Assembly (NCBI RefSeq): GCF_003387075.1
Contig: NZ_QUMQ01000001.1
Coordinates: 5,332,001 to 5,396,000 of the forward strand
Length of the DNA: 64,000 nt
From: Asanoa ferruginea
Lineage (GTDB): Bacteria; Actinomycetota; Actinomycetes; Mycobacteriales; Micromonosporaceae
Direction of reading: 5' to 3'
The position numbers and the translations under genes were made by a program. This document shows positions 44,083 through 51,632 of this stretch, one piece after another (within the stretch, counting starts at the first letter, position 1; each line of letters begins with the position of its first letter). The notes beneath the pieces were generated by a model, which saw only the letters and a program-made list of their open reading frames with translations, ran no database searches and had not been told where the DNA came from.

Positions 44083-44673
44083 TCACACGAGTTCGGGCAC
44101 CCGCAGGTGTGCCAGCGCGAGCTCGAAGTCGGCCACCTCGATGATCTCCGGTCCTTCGGCCTGCGCCCCGGTCTGGTCGAGGGCACTCATGCTGTCGAAG
44201 ACCACGTTCGAGGCGGCCCGGCCGGTCTCCCGGTTGAGTAGCAGACTGGCGCTGCAGAACCCGGGGGAGCTTTCGATCGCCGGCAGGAGCGACTTGAAGG
44301 TCTCGATCGACTGGTCCGCACGGGCCGGGTCGGCCCGCAGGTAGGTGACGCGGGCGTAAGCACCGTCAGCGGAGCGGTGCTCGCGGTGCATGACCACGAC
44401 TTCCCATTCGTCGTTGGTGACGCCGGTCGCGCCGAAAGCACTCATCAGGCGCTTGCGGATCGGCGACGCGGGGCTTTCGCTCGCGCGCATCGCCTCCTCG
44501 CTCTGCCACGAGGACGTGGCGACGCAGCGACCGGTCTGCCGATCCACCAACAGCGAGATGCCGACGCAGCCCTCGATGGCGAGCATCTGGGGCATCACCT
44601 CGTTGCCGAGGAACGCGATGCCGCGGTCGAGCGAAGACGTCCGGGCAAGCATGGTCGAAGAACGCGCGTACAT
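44083..44673 (-). CDS. Two-domain dimeric alpha/beta-barrel protein (ABM-like)
   Basis: The 196-residue protein appears to hold two ferredoxin-like ABM halves in tandem: residues about 10-85 (VMPQMLAIEGCVGISLLVDRQ as the conserved core) and about 105-190 (LLPAIESSPGFCSASLLLNRE). Both halves share the pattern of a mean/proline turn, a Gly-Cys/Phe-Cys strand and an R-x-TGR loop. Single ABM domains include quinone-forming monooxygenases and heme-degrading enzymes, but the catalytic role here is not evident. Start is ATG 44673. Confidence 0.75.
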   Translation of the reverse strand: MYARSSTMLARTSSLDRGIAFLGNEVMPQMLAIEGCVGISLLVDRQTGRCVATSSWQSEEAMRASESPASPIRKRLMSAFGATGVTNDEWEVVVMHREHRSADGAYARVTYLRADPARADQSIETFKSLLPAIESSPGFCSASLLLNRETGRAASNVVFDSMSALDQTGAQAEGPEIIEVADFELALAHLRVPELV

Positions 44674-44787
44674 GTTTCCCTCCGTGCGAGGTCGGGGGTG
44701 GCACCGTCGCGGCGGCGCCACGGTTCACTTCCAGCCTCCTCCCCGTGGCGCCCCGACGCAGGCGGTCCGGCTTGTCGGCGACCTGGT

Positions 44788-44808
44788 TGTTCTATTACTA
44801 TGCGAACA
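44788..44808. promoter_or_regulatory. Inverted repeat TGTTC-N11-GAACA at the GntR gene start, candidate operator
   Basis: Two 5-bp arms flank an AT-rich spacer (TATTACTATGC) that also resembles a -10 element. The right arm touches the ATG at 44808, fitting YtrA-type autorepression and a leaderless or short-leader transcript. Confidence 0.45.
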
Positions 44809-45155
44809 TGCTGTTCACGGTCGACCACGCGTCGCCGCTGGCATTGGCCGACCAGATCGCCGGCCAGGTGCGCGGCGGCCTGGCCCGCGGCGAGATCGAG
44901 CCCGGCGAGCGGTTGCCGCCGGCCCGTGACCTGGCGACGGCGCTCGAGGTCAACATGCACACGGTCCTGCGCGCTTACGCCCAGCTTCGCGACGAGGGCC
45001 TCATCGACCTGCGCCGGGGCCGCGGCGCCGTCGTCCGCCGGCACGTCAGCGCCGAGCGGATCAGGCTGACCGAGCTGGCCCGCGCATTCGTCACCGAGGC
45101 CCGCCGGCTCGGCCTGGGCGACGACGACATCACCGCGCTCATCAAGGAGTTGTAG
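44808..45155 (+). CDS. GntR-family regulator, YtrA subfamily
   Basis: I place the start at ATG 44808, giving 115 residues. The winged helix spans about residues 8-78 (ADQIAGQVRGGLARGEIEPGERLPPARDLA..., with VNMHTVLRAYAQLRDEGLI), followed by only one or two short helices, the hallmark of YtrA proteins, which lack a large ligand domain. Such regulators normally repress an adjacent membrane-protein operon; here the DUF1648 gene starts 2 bp after its stop. Confidence 0.88.
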   Translation: MLFTVDHASPLALADQIAGQVRGGLARGEIEPGERLPPARDLATALEVNMHTVLRAYAQLRDEGLIDLRRGRGAVVRRHVSAERIRLTELARAFVTEARRLGLGDDDITALIKEL

Positions 45156-45157
45156 TC

Positions 45158-46114
45158 ATGACGCCACGTCTTCGCGCCGCCCTCGCGGCGATCGCCAGCT
45201 GGGTGCCCGCCGGTGTGCTGCTCGCATCGCCACCCGGCCGCTGGCACGACCTGCCGGCGACCGTGGCGACGCACTGGGGCACGTCCGGCCGCCCCAACGG
45301 CTTCACCGGCACGAACACAACGTGGACGGTGACGCTGGCCGCCACGCTGCTCGCCGGCGCTGTGGCCATCGCGGCGGCGGCCACCGCGAAGCGGTTCGGC
45401 CTCGGGTCCCGACTGCTGCTCGGCGCCGCCGGTGGCGTCGGCGGCGCCGCGGCCGGCCTGTGGCTCGTGATCGCGGCCGCGACGGCCGGCGCGGGATCGG
45501 CCGCCGACGCGCGCCTGGGCTGGGGTCTGGTCTGGTTCTTCCTCGGTCTCGCCTACGGAATCCCGGTGTACGCGCTGGCCGGCCCGCAACCGGCGACCCG
45601 CGAGCCGTTCGAGAGCGTCACGCCCGACGCGATGCCGCTCGGCCCGACCCAGCAGGCAGCGTGGACGACCGTGCTGCGTTCGCCGCTGCTGATCGGCGCC
45701 GCCGCTGCGGCCCTGCTGGTCGGCGCCCTCGCCACGGCGACCATCGCACCGCGACCGTGGACCTGGGCGATCCTGGTGATTCCGGCCGCGGTCCTGCTCA
45801 CCCTGGCCGAGGTGCGGGTCTCGGCCGACCGCCGTGGCCTGCGGCTGACCGCGGGCCTGCTGCGCCTGCCGTTCAAGCGCATCCCGCTGCACCGCATCGC
45901 CCGCGCTTCCGTCGAGCACATCGATCCGCTCCGCTGGGGCGGCTGGGGATACCGGATCGTCGTTCCCGACAGGTCCGCGTTCGTCACCCGTTCCGGCCCC
46001 GGCCTGGTCCTCGACCTCACCAACGGGCACCGGTTCGCGGTCACGGTCGCCGACCCGGAGGTGCCCGCCGCGCTCCTCAACGCCCTCCGCGACCGCGAGC
46101 CCGTTGACATGTGA
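45158..46114 (+). CDS. DUF1648-domain membrane protein
   Basis: The 318-residue protein has the DUF1648 signature near the N-terminus (LPATVATHWGTSGRPNGF) and six or so hydrophobic segments, followed by a C-terminal soluble region with VSADRRGLRLTAGLLRLPFKRIPLHRI, a PH-like pattern. It is coupled to the YtrA-type GntR gene (2-bp gap). Related proteins work with immunity or membrane-stress systems in other bacteria, but no role can be assigned here. Confidence 0.82.
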   Translation: MTPRLRAALAAIASWVPAGVLLASPPGRWHDLPATVATHWGTSGRPNGFTGTNTTWTVTLAATLLAGAVAIAAAATAKRFGLGSRLLLGAAGGVGGAAAGLWLVIAAATAGAGSAADARLGWGLVWFFLGLAYGIPVYALAGPQPATREPFESVTPDAMPLGPTQQAAWTTVLRSPLLIGAAAAALLVGALATATIAPRPWTWAILVIPAAVLLTLAEVRVSADRRGLRLTAGLLRLPFKRIPLHRIARASVEHIDPLRWGGWGYRIVVPDRSAFVTRSGPGLVLDLTNGHRFAVTVADPEVPAALLNALRDREPVDM

Positions 46115-46128
46115 CCAATGGGTCACAT
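46109..46128. promoter_or_regulatory. Perfect 8-bp inverted repeat, candidate ArsR operator
   Basis: ATGTGACC and GGTCACAT flank AATG, just upstream of the ArsR-type gene start (46140) and overlapping the end of the DUF1648 gene. A TATCTT -10-like element follows. The geometry is typical of an autoregulated ArsR-family operator. Confidence 0.7.
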
Positions 46129-46139
46129 ATCTTCTGGCG

Positions 46140-46454
46140 GTGGACGAGGTGTTCAAGGCGCTCGCCGACCCGACCCGGCGGTTCCTGCTCGACCTGCTCT
46201 TCGCGCGTGACGGCCGCACGCTCACCGAGCTGGAGTCCGGGCTGGAGATGTCGCGCTTCGGCGTGATGAAGCACCTCCGCGTGCTCGAAGACGCGGGCCT
46301 GGTGGTCACCCGCCGGTCGGGCCGGGAGAAGCTGCACTTCCTCAACCCCGTCCCGATCCGGCTGATCCACGACCGCTGGATCGACAAATACACCGAACGC
46401 CAGGCGTCGGCGCTGGCGGAGTTGAAGACTGAGCTGGAGAAACCTGATGAGTGA
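46140..46454 (+). CDS. ArsR-family transcriptional regulator (SRPBCC-linked type)
   Basis: I choose the GTG at 46140 (104 residues, MDEVFKALADPTRRFLLDLL) because the upstream ATG at 46104 lies inside the palindrome region. The winged helix reads LTELESGLEMSRFGVMKHLRVLEDAGLVVTRRSGREKL in pattern, with no metal-binding cysteines, so it is not a metal sensor. This subgroup is typically paired with an AHSA1/SRPBCC gene, as here (8-bp overlap). Confidence 0.9.
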   Translation: MDEVFKALADPTRRFLLDLLFARDGRTLTELESGLEMSRFGVMKHLRVLEDAGLVVTRRSGREKLHFLNPVPIRLIHDRWIDKYTERQASALAELKTELEKPDE

Positions 46455-46938
46455 CAGCGACATCGTGCAGGTCCATCGCGTCTACATCAAGGCGACCGCC
46501 AACGCGATCTGGGACGCCATCACGAAGCCGGAATGGACGGCGCGCTACGGCCATCGCGGCCTGAGCGACTACGACCTGCGCCCCGGCGGCGCGTTCAAGG
46601 GCCGGGCCAACGAGGGCATGATCGCGCGCGGCGTGCCGGAAGTGGCCGTCGACGGCGAGGTCGTCGAGGCCGACCCGCCCCGCCGGCTCGTGCAGACCTT
46701 CCGCATGCTGATGGACCCGGGGCTCGCGGCCGAGGGTTTCAGCAGGCTGACCTACGAGATCGACGAACGCGACAACGGCGTCTGCACCCTGACCGTCACC
46801 CACGACCTTTCTGGCGCCCCGGGCCTGGCGGCTCTGATGCGCGGCGACTACGAGGCGATGGGCGCCGGCGGCGGTTGGCCGTGGACCCTCAGCGGCCTCA
46901 AAACGCTGCTGGAGACGGGCAAGGAGATGGACTCGTGA
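46447..46938 (+). CDS. SRPBCC/AHSA1-like domain protein
   Basis: The 163-residue protein has the START/Bet v1-like fold pattern: VHRVYIKATANAIWDAITKPEW at the N-terminus, a hydrophobic-pocket region with VEADPPRRLVQTFRMLMDP, and a C-terminal helix with GGGWPWTLSGLKTLLET. It probably binds a hydrophobic ligand. It overlaps the ArsR gene and is coupled to the DUF998 gene by a 4-bp overlap. Confidence 0.88.
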   Translation: MSDSDIVQVHRVYIKATANAIWDAITKPEWTARYGHRGLSDYDLRPGGAFKGRANEGMIARGVPEVAVDGEVVEADPPRRLVQTFRMLMDPGLAAEGFSRLTYEIDERDNGVCTLTVTHDLSGAPGLAALMRGDYEAMGAGGGWPWTLSGLKTLLETGKEMDS

Positions 46939-47576
46939 CCGCGGCGGTGTCGTTGCCGGCGACCCGACCGGCGACGACCCGCTCGCTGCTCGCCGCCGGC
47001 GCGGTCGGCGGCCCGCTGTTCGTGGCCGGGGTGCTGGCGCAGGCGTACACCCGGGGTGGTTTCGATCCTGGCCGGCATCCCCTGAGCTCGCTGGCGCTCG
47101 GTGAGCTGGGCTGGGTGCAGATCACGAACTTCATCGGGTACGGCGTGCTGACCCTGGCCGGCGCCGTCGGTCTGCGGCGGGCGCTCACTCCTGGCCGGGC
47201 GAGCACCTGGGGCCCGCGCCTGATCGGGGTGGGCGGTGTGGCGCTGATTCTGGCCGGCATCTTCCCCGCCGACCCCATCAACGGCTATCCGGCGGGCGTG
47301 CCCGACGCGGTCACCTGGCACGGCACGGTCCATTCGCTGGCGCCCGCGGTCGCCGGCATCGCGGGCCTGATCGCCTATGTGGCATTCGCCCGGCGGTTCG
47401 CCGCCGACCATGACCACGTCTGGCTCATGTGGACAGTGGCGGCGCCGGTCGTCATCGTTGCCACCAACGCCGTCTCCGCTGCGACCGGCGACCTACGTGC
47501 GCTGCTGATCGGGCAGGCGGTGGGTGCGGCCTGGGCCACGTCGTTCTACCTCAGGCTGCGGGCCCGCGCCTCGTAG
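46935..47576 (+). CDS. DUF998-family membrane protein
   Basis: Starting at GTG 46935 (overlapping the SRPBCC stop), this 213-residue protein has about six membrane helices. The DUF998 landmarks are visible: GFDPGRHPLSSLALGELGW, GIFPADPINGYP and a conserved WHGTVHSLA. Its place in an ArsR/SRPBCC operon is common in actinobacteria. Function unknown. Confidence 0.88.
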   Translation: MTAAVSLPATRPATTRSLLAAGAVGGPLFVAGVLAQAYTRGGFDPGRHPLSSLALGELGWVQITNFIGYGVLTLAGAVGLRRALTPGRASTWGPRLIGVGGVALILAGIFPADPINGYPAGVPDAVTWHGTVHSLAPAVAGIAGLIAYVAFARRFAADHDHVWLMWTVAAPVVIVATNAVSAATGDLRALLIGQAVGAAWATSFYLRLRARAS

Positions 47577-47977
47577 GCACTCTTGACTCGGGCGGTCGGG
47601 TCGGCGGCTTCCGGTGAGTGTTTGCGGTCCGTGAGGATGAAGCCGGGCAGCGAGAAGCGCGCCGCATGCTCGCGTTCGGACAGCACGAACGTGCCGCCCC
47701 GCGCCGCCGGCCGCCACCCGACCGTCAGGGCATAGTCGACGATCGCGCGGACGTCGGACGGTGTGGGATAGCCGCCGTCGGTCGCGCAGGCGCTCCACGG
47801 CGAGGGGCCGGTGACCGACAGCAGATCGGCCTGGAGTGCCTGGCTGGTCTTGCCCGCGCCCCAGACCCGCACGCGGATCCATCGGTGGCAGTCGCCGTTG
47901 CCCGGCAGGTGACCGATCACCGCGCGCCACGTGAAAGTCTGCGCGCCGATTCGCAGGTGCCGCAGCCGGATCCGCAC
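47546..47977 (-). CDS. Conserved hypothetical protein
   Basis: The 143-residue protein starts at GTG 47977. It shows a plausible conserved core: RIGAQTFTWRAVIGHLPG, WIRVRVWGAGKTSQALQADL and RAIVDYALTVGWRPAARGG. The pattern resembles a small family found in many actinomycetes, but I cannot name it. It overlaps the DUF998 gene by 31 bp at the 3' end and is followed upstream by pyrF in the same orientation 10 bp away. Confidence 0.65.
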   Translation of the reverse strand: MRIRLRHLRIGAQTFTWRAVIGHLPGNGDCHRWIRVRVWGAGKTSQALQADLLSVTGPSPWSACATDGGYPTPSDVRAIVDYALTVGWRPAARGGTFVLSEREHAARFSLPGFILTDRKHSPEAADPTARVKSAYEARARSLR

Positions 47978-47987
47978 GTGCGCCAGG

Positions 47988-48680
47988 CTAACCCAACTCG
48001 TGTTGGAGCTGGGCGAGGACGGCGGCCGGGTCTGGTGCCCGGGTCAGGGACCGGCCGATGACGACGTGCGTCGCGCCCGCGCGGATCGCGGCCGACGGGT
48101 GAGCCGGGCGAGCGTGCTCCGTGGTCGTCTCGCCCGCCAAGGTCACTCCGGGCGTGACGATCAGCGGGTCCGGGCCGAGTTCGGCGCGCAGGGCCGCCGC
48201 GTCCTGGGGTGAGGCGACCACTCCGTGGCAGCCGGCGCGCTGGGCCAGCCGGGCCAGCCGGGTCACCTGCTCCTCGACCGTGGCGGTCACCCCGACGGCG
48301 GCGAGGTCGGCTCCGGTGACGCTGGTGACGACCGTCAGGGCGATGACGCGTAATTGCGGGAAGTCGGCGGCTGCGCGGACGGCCGCTTCCATGATTGTCG
48401 GGCCTCCCATGGCGTGCACGGTCACCATGGTCGCGCCCAGCCGGCCCGCGGCACGGACCGGACCGGCGACCGAGGTCGGGATCTCGAACAGCTTGAGATC
48501 CATGAAGACGTCCTTGCCCTCACCGGCCAGCCTGGCCGCCAACGCCGGACCGGCGGTGGTCAGCAGTTCCAGGCCCACCTTGTATGACTGGCCAGCGTCA
48601 CCGAGCCGGTCGACGATCGCCTCGGCGTCGTCGACGGAATCGAAATCGAGGGCCACGATGACGCGGCGGGCCGGGTTCAC
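47988..48680 (-). CDS. pyrF: Orotidine-5'-phosphate decarboxylase
   Basis: The 230-residue enzyme makes UMP from OMP, the last step of pyrimidine synthesis. The catalytic loop is FMDLKLFEIPTSV (the DxKxxD-type motif with Glu in the last acidic position), and the phosphate-binding region is VTPGVTL and GATHVVIGRSLT. The GTG start overlaps the pyrE stop by 4 bp (GTGA). It is intact, unlike its pyrE partner. Confidence 0.92.
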   Translation of the reverse strand: MNPARRVIVALDFDSVDDAEAIVDRLGDAGQSYKVGLELLTTAGPALAARLAGEGKDVFMDLKLFEIPTSVAGPVRAAGRLGATMVTVHAMGGPTIMEAAVRAAADFPQLRVIALTVVTSVTGADLAAVGVTATVEEQVTRLARLAQRAGCHGVVASPQDAAALRAELGPDPLIVTPGVTLAGETTTEHARPAHPSAAIRAGATHVVIGRSLTRAPDPAAVLAQLQHELG

Positions 48681-49026
48681 AGGTCACGCCGGGTGAGAGC
48701 GGCATAAAGCTCGAGCGCCTCGGCCGCCAGGTTTTCCCGTCCGCCCTGCTCGCGATCGATGGCGCAGACCACCGAGTCGACCCGGGCGCCGTTGGCCCGC
48801 AACAGCCGGCACGACGCCAGCAACGCTCCGCCGGTGGTCACCACGTCTTCGACCACGACGACGCGCCGGCCCTCGCCTCGGCCACCTCGCGCAACAGGTC
48901 GGGCTGGCCCTCGAACAGGTATTTGTCGAAGTATTCGTCGCTCACCTGCCCGGAGCGGAGGCGGAACGATCCGGTCAGGTGGCACATCTCGTAGACGCGG
49001 CGGGCGAGCGTGGTGGGCACGGCCAC
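48677..49026 (-). pseudogene. pyrE: Orotate phosphoribosyltransferase remnant: internal deletion plus frameshift
   Basis: The N-terminal part (about residues 1-51: LARRVYEMCHLTGSFRLRSG, DEYFDKYLFEGQPDLLREVAEA) and the C-terminal part (VVVVEDVVTTGGALLASCRL through the ALTRRDL end) are both recognisable but lie in different frames. They meet near 48874. A normal PyrE has about 178 residues; here about 60 central residues are missing, including the lysine-rich loop and the orotate-binding segment. The PRPP-binding VVEDVVTTGG survives. The gene should be non-functional unless the sequence is in error. It still overlaps pyrF by 4 bp. Confidence 0.85.
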
Positions 49027-49080
49027 AACAGTTTCACAACCGGCGCCGCCTAGACATGGGGGTCACGACCGAGGAGGGGG

Positions 49081-49581
49081 ATGGCGATGGGCAAGGCGAT
49101 GGTGGCCGCGATCGCGGTGAGTCTGGTGGCGGGGTTTGGGCAGGGCGCGCCGAACCTGACGGGCAAGGGCGATGCCTGCACCGGGCCTCGGCACCTGTAT
49201 ATCAGCGACGCCAGCGGTGCCGAGGGGAACGTGCCGGCCGACAACCAGTTGGTGTTCCAGGTGCGCAGCAGCGGCTGCGGTGTGGCGATGGTGGTGCCGT
49301 TCGAGATCGGCGGCACCGAGACCAACGGGCCATCCGATGTGGTCGCCGGGTTCGGCTCGATCCAGTATGCGGAGGGTGACCTGGCGGCGCGGACGATCAC
49401 CGTGCATGTCGTGCCCGACAGCACGCCCGAGCACGACGAGGTGTTCTCCGTCTGGTTGAAGCACCCGAACGTGCGGAACGTGAAGATCGACAGGTGCGTG
49501 GCCGGCGGCACGATCGTCAACGACGACTTCGGCGTCGTGACCGAGCCGAAGGTCGGAGCGCGCCTGCACTGTTCGGAGTGA
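49081..49581 (+). CDS. Secreted protein with a single Calx-beta-like domain
   Basis: The 166-residue protein has a short N-terminal signal-like hydrophobic segment (KAMVAAIAVSLVAGFGQGA). The rest fits one Calx-beta domain: LYISDASGAEGN, a strand with QVRSSGCGVAMVVPFEI, YAEGDLAARTITVHVVPDS, the acidic EHDEVFSVWL loop and a final GGTIVNDD. Calx-beta domains bind calcium. Four cysteines in the mature part could form two disulfides. Such domains are usually repeated in large adhesins, so a lone domain is unusual. Confidence 0.78.
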   Translation: MAMGKAMVAAIAVSLVAGFGQGAPNLTGKGDACTGPRHLYISDASGAEGNVPADNQLVFQVRSSGCGVAMVVPFEIGGTETNGPSDVVAGFGSIQYAEGDLAARTITVHVVPDSTPEHDEVFSVWLKHPNVRNVKIDRCVAGGTIVNDDFGVVTEPKVGARLHCSE

Positions 49582-49644
49582 CCGGTCTTTGCGCCTTGTG
49601 GCGATGTTGTGTCGCAGCTCACGGTGTCCGCGTAGGTTTTTCTC

Positions 49645-50025
49645 ATGCCGGTGCCGCGTTCGTTCCGCAAGGTTGGCCGCACGGTCAACCCGTTCATCGT
49701 GCCGGTGGCGCGCCGGGTGTGGCCGCTCGCCGTCATCCACCATGTCGGCCGCCGTTCCGGACGGTCCTACGAGACGCCGGTGATGGCGTTTCCGGCACCC
49801 GAGGGCTGGGTGGTCGCGCTCATCTACGGCGACGACGTGCAGTGGCTGCGGAACGCCCGGGGAGCCGGGGGAGTGGCGCTGACCCGCGCCGGTCAACGCC
49901 ATCCGGTGGGCGAGGTGCGCCAACTCGACGCGCCGACCGGCGCGCCACTGGTGCCGGCCTGGGCGCGGGCGGTGCTGCGGCCGGCGCGCGTCCGCGGCTA
50001 CGTGTTGCTCGTCGCGACACGCTGA
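49645..50025 (+). CDS. Deazaflavin (F420)-dependent nitroreductase-family protein
   Basis: The 126-residue protein has the DUF385/FDOR-A pattern: RTVNPFIVPVARRVWPLAVIHHVGRRSGRSYETPVMAF, in which the HxGRxSGxxYxTP core is diagnostic, followed by VVALIYGDDVQWLRNARGAGG and a terminal strand. These proteins use F420. ATG 49645 is the start. The substrate is unknown. Confidence 0.85.
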   Translation: MPVPRSFRKVGRTVNPFIVPVARRVWPLAVIHHVGRRSGRSYETPVMAFPAPEGWVVALIYGDDVQWLRNARGAGGVALTRAGQRHPVGEVRQLDAPTGAPLVPAWARAVLRPARVRGYVLLVATR

Positions 50026-50042
50026 CGGTCGTGAGCCTGCTG

Positions 50043-50483
50043 CTATCGGTTGATGCCGCGTTGCAGGCGGCGCGCGCCGCGGTGGAGGAGCAGGAGGACG
50101 ACGCCGATGACCGCGGTGGTGATCAGGGTCCAGTAGTCGCCCAGCACCGCACGGACCACGGCGTAGGCGACCAGCGCGACGAGCACAACCAGCAGGGCTC
50201 TGCGCAGGAAGTTGAACGCCGCGCCGGCCGACTCGAGCTGGGGTCGGGAGTTGGTGTCGCCGGAGCGGGCCCGTAGGACGGTCACCACCAGCACGAGGAC
50301 GGCGAGTTGCGCGGCGAGGCCACCCACGGCGAATGGCAGGCCGGGCAGTTCGCCGGCCGCGAGCATGGCGATGCCGCCGGCGGTGAAGCCGGTGAGCAGG
50401 ATGAGCGCGGCGATACCGGCGACGACCGTGCGCCGGGCGCCGCGCCTGGCCCTGGCCGGGTTGGGCAACTCCGGCGCGTTCAC
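50043..50483 (-). CDS. Small integral membrane protein in a WXG100-like operon
   Basis: The 146-residue protein starts at GTG 50483, overlapping the upstream gene by 4 bp. It has four hydrophobic segments, at about residues 20-38, 48-66, 90-110 and 112-130, and a basic tail. I do not recognise the family. It closes the four-gene YbaB/WXG100-like operon. Confidence 0.72.
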   Translation of the reverse strand: MNAPELPNPARARRGARRTVVAGIAALILLTGFTAGGIAMLAAGELPGLPFAVGGLAAQLAVLVLVVTVLRARSGDTNSRPQLESAGAAFNFLRRALLVVLVALVAYAVVRAVLGDYWTLITTAVIGVVLLLLHRGARRLQRGINR

Positions 50484-51292
50484 GACTTGATGTTCCAGTC
50501 GAGGGTCTTCCCGCTGTCGTGGACGCGGCCGTTGGAGATGTCGGAGACCAGCGTGGGCCACTTGCCGCCGGGCAGGCCGTCGCTGTTGTGCAGGCGCTGG
50601 TCGAGGTCGCGCATCTCGGTCCACAGCGTGGTCAGGTAGGCGATGGACAGGGTCACCGCGGCCGTCACCAGCGCGATCGCCTTGGCGGTGGACGCGGCGG
50701 CCGCACCGGCCGCGGCGGGCGCGGTGACGATCCCCAGCGCGACGGCCGCTTCGGCGATCAGCTCGACGATCAACGGGATGAGGGCCGCGGCGATAGCCAG
50801 CCAGAAGGCGATGATCCCGGCGCCGATCTTCCACAGCGCGTCGTCGAGGTCGTCGGTGGCCGCCTTGATGGCGGCAAGAGCCTTGGCCTGGAGCGGCAGG
50901 ATTCCGGTGTAGGCCGTCGCGGCGGTGCCGACCCAATAGTCGTCGACGAGCATCTGCCCCGCCTCGACCTTGTTGGTCTGCTCGTGGACGGGCCCGCCGA
51001 CCTCACGGGTCCACGTCTGCCCGTGGTCGTAGAGGGTCCACGGCACGCCCCAGCGGGTGAAGAACTTGCCGACCTCGGAGAAGAATTTCATCATCAGGTC
51101 GCGGAACCTGCCGAGCAGGTCGAGCGCGCCCTGTGCGAAGGGTCCGAGGAACCGCAGCGCGTCGTTGACGCGGTCGATGAGGCCGTTGGCGAGTCCTTCG
51201 ACCCGGCGGATGCCCTCGTCGATGGTCCTGATCAGCTCGTCGAACTCGCCCTGTGACAAGGGCAAGGGTCCGAGCGGCATGGGGGTGGTCAC
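50480..51292 (-). CDS. WXG100/PPE-like protein with a central hydrophobic region
   Basis: The 270-residue protein starts at GTG 51292. The N-terminal 130 residues are helical with a segment DDYWVGTAATAYTGILPLQAKAL that resembles the WxG turn of type VII effectors. Residues about 155-225 are hydrophobic and Ala-rich, with two or three possible membrane helices. The C-terminus is polar and ends in GKTLDWNIKS. It sits between another WXG100-like gene and a small membrane protein. No ESX secretion machinery is seen in the window. Confidence 0.7.
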   Translation of the reverse strand: MTTPMPLGPLPLSQGEFDELIRTIDEGIRRVEGLANGLIDRVNDALRFLGPFAQGALDLLGRFRDLMMKFFSEVGKFFTRWGVPWTLYDHGQTWTREVGGPVHEQTNKVEAGQMLVDDYWVGTAATAYTGILPLQAKALAAIKAATDDLDDALWKIGAGIIAFWLAIAAALIPLIVELIAEAAVALGIVTAPAAAGAAAASTAKAIALVTAAVTLSIAYLTTLWTEMRDLDQRLHNSDGLPGGKWPTLVSDISNGRVHDSGKTLDWNIKS

Positions 51293-51307
51293 CGGGCGGG
51301 CCCCATT

Positions 51308-51631
51308 TCAGTAGATGTTGTTGAGGCTGTGCACGTTGTTGAGCTCGTCTTGCTCGTAGCCGTCGGCGGCCGTGCGCAGCCCGGACGCGAGCGCCTCGAA
51401 CGCGGTGCTGCCCTCGCCGAGGAGCCGGACGAGCCGGTCCTGAAGCTGTTGGTAGAGGTCGACGAGGCCGACCTGGTCGCCGATGTAGGAGAAGTGCAGC
51501 GCCGCGAGATCGAGCCGGGCACCGACCGCCGCGGCGTCGCGGAGGATGTCGGCGGAGGCGTCCCAGACACCCGCGTCGCGGCGCAGCGCGTCGATCGAGA
51601 CCTTCAGTTTCTCCGAACCGGGTGGTGGCAT
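51308..51631 (-). CDS. Small WXG100-like/ESX-type protein
   Basis: This 107-residue, helix-turn-helix-hairpin protein has the size and helical content of ESAT-6-like proteins (KVSIDALRRDAGVWDASADILRDAAAVGARL, then LGEGSTAFEALASGLRTAADGY) but no strict WxG triplet. It is 16 bp upstream of the larger WXG100-like gene and 2 bp downstream of the YbaB-like gene in the same operon. The classification rests on shape and context, not on a clear motif. Confidence 0.68.
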   Translation of the reverse strand: MPPPGSEKLKVSIDALRRDAGVWDASADILRDAAAVGARLDLAALHFSYIGDQVGLVDLYQQLQDRLVRLLGEGSTAFEALASGLRTAADGYEQDELNNVHSLNNIY

Positions 51632-51632
51632 C

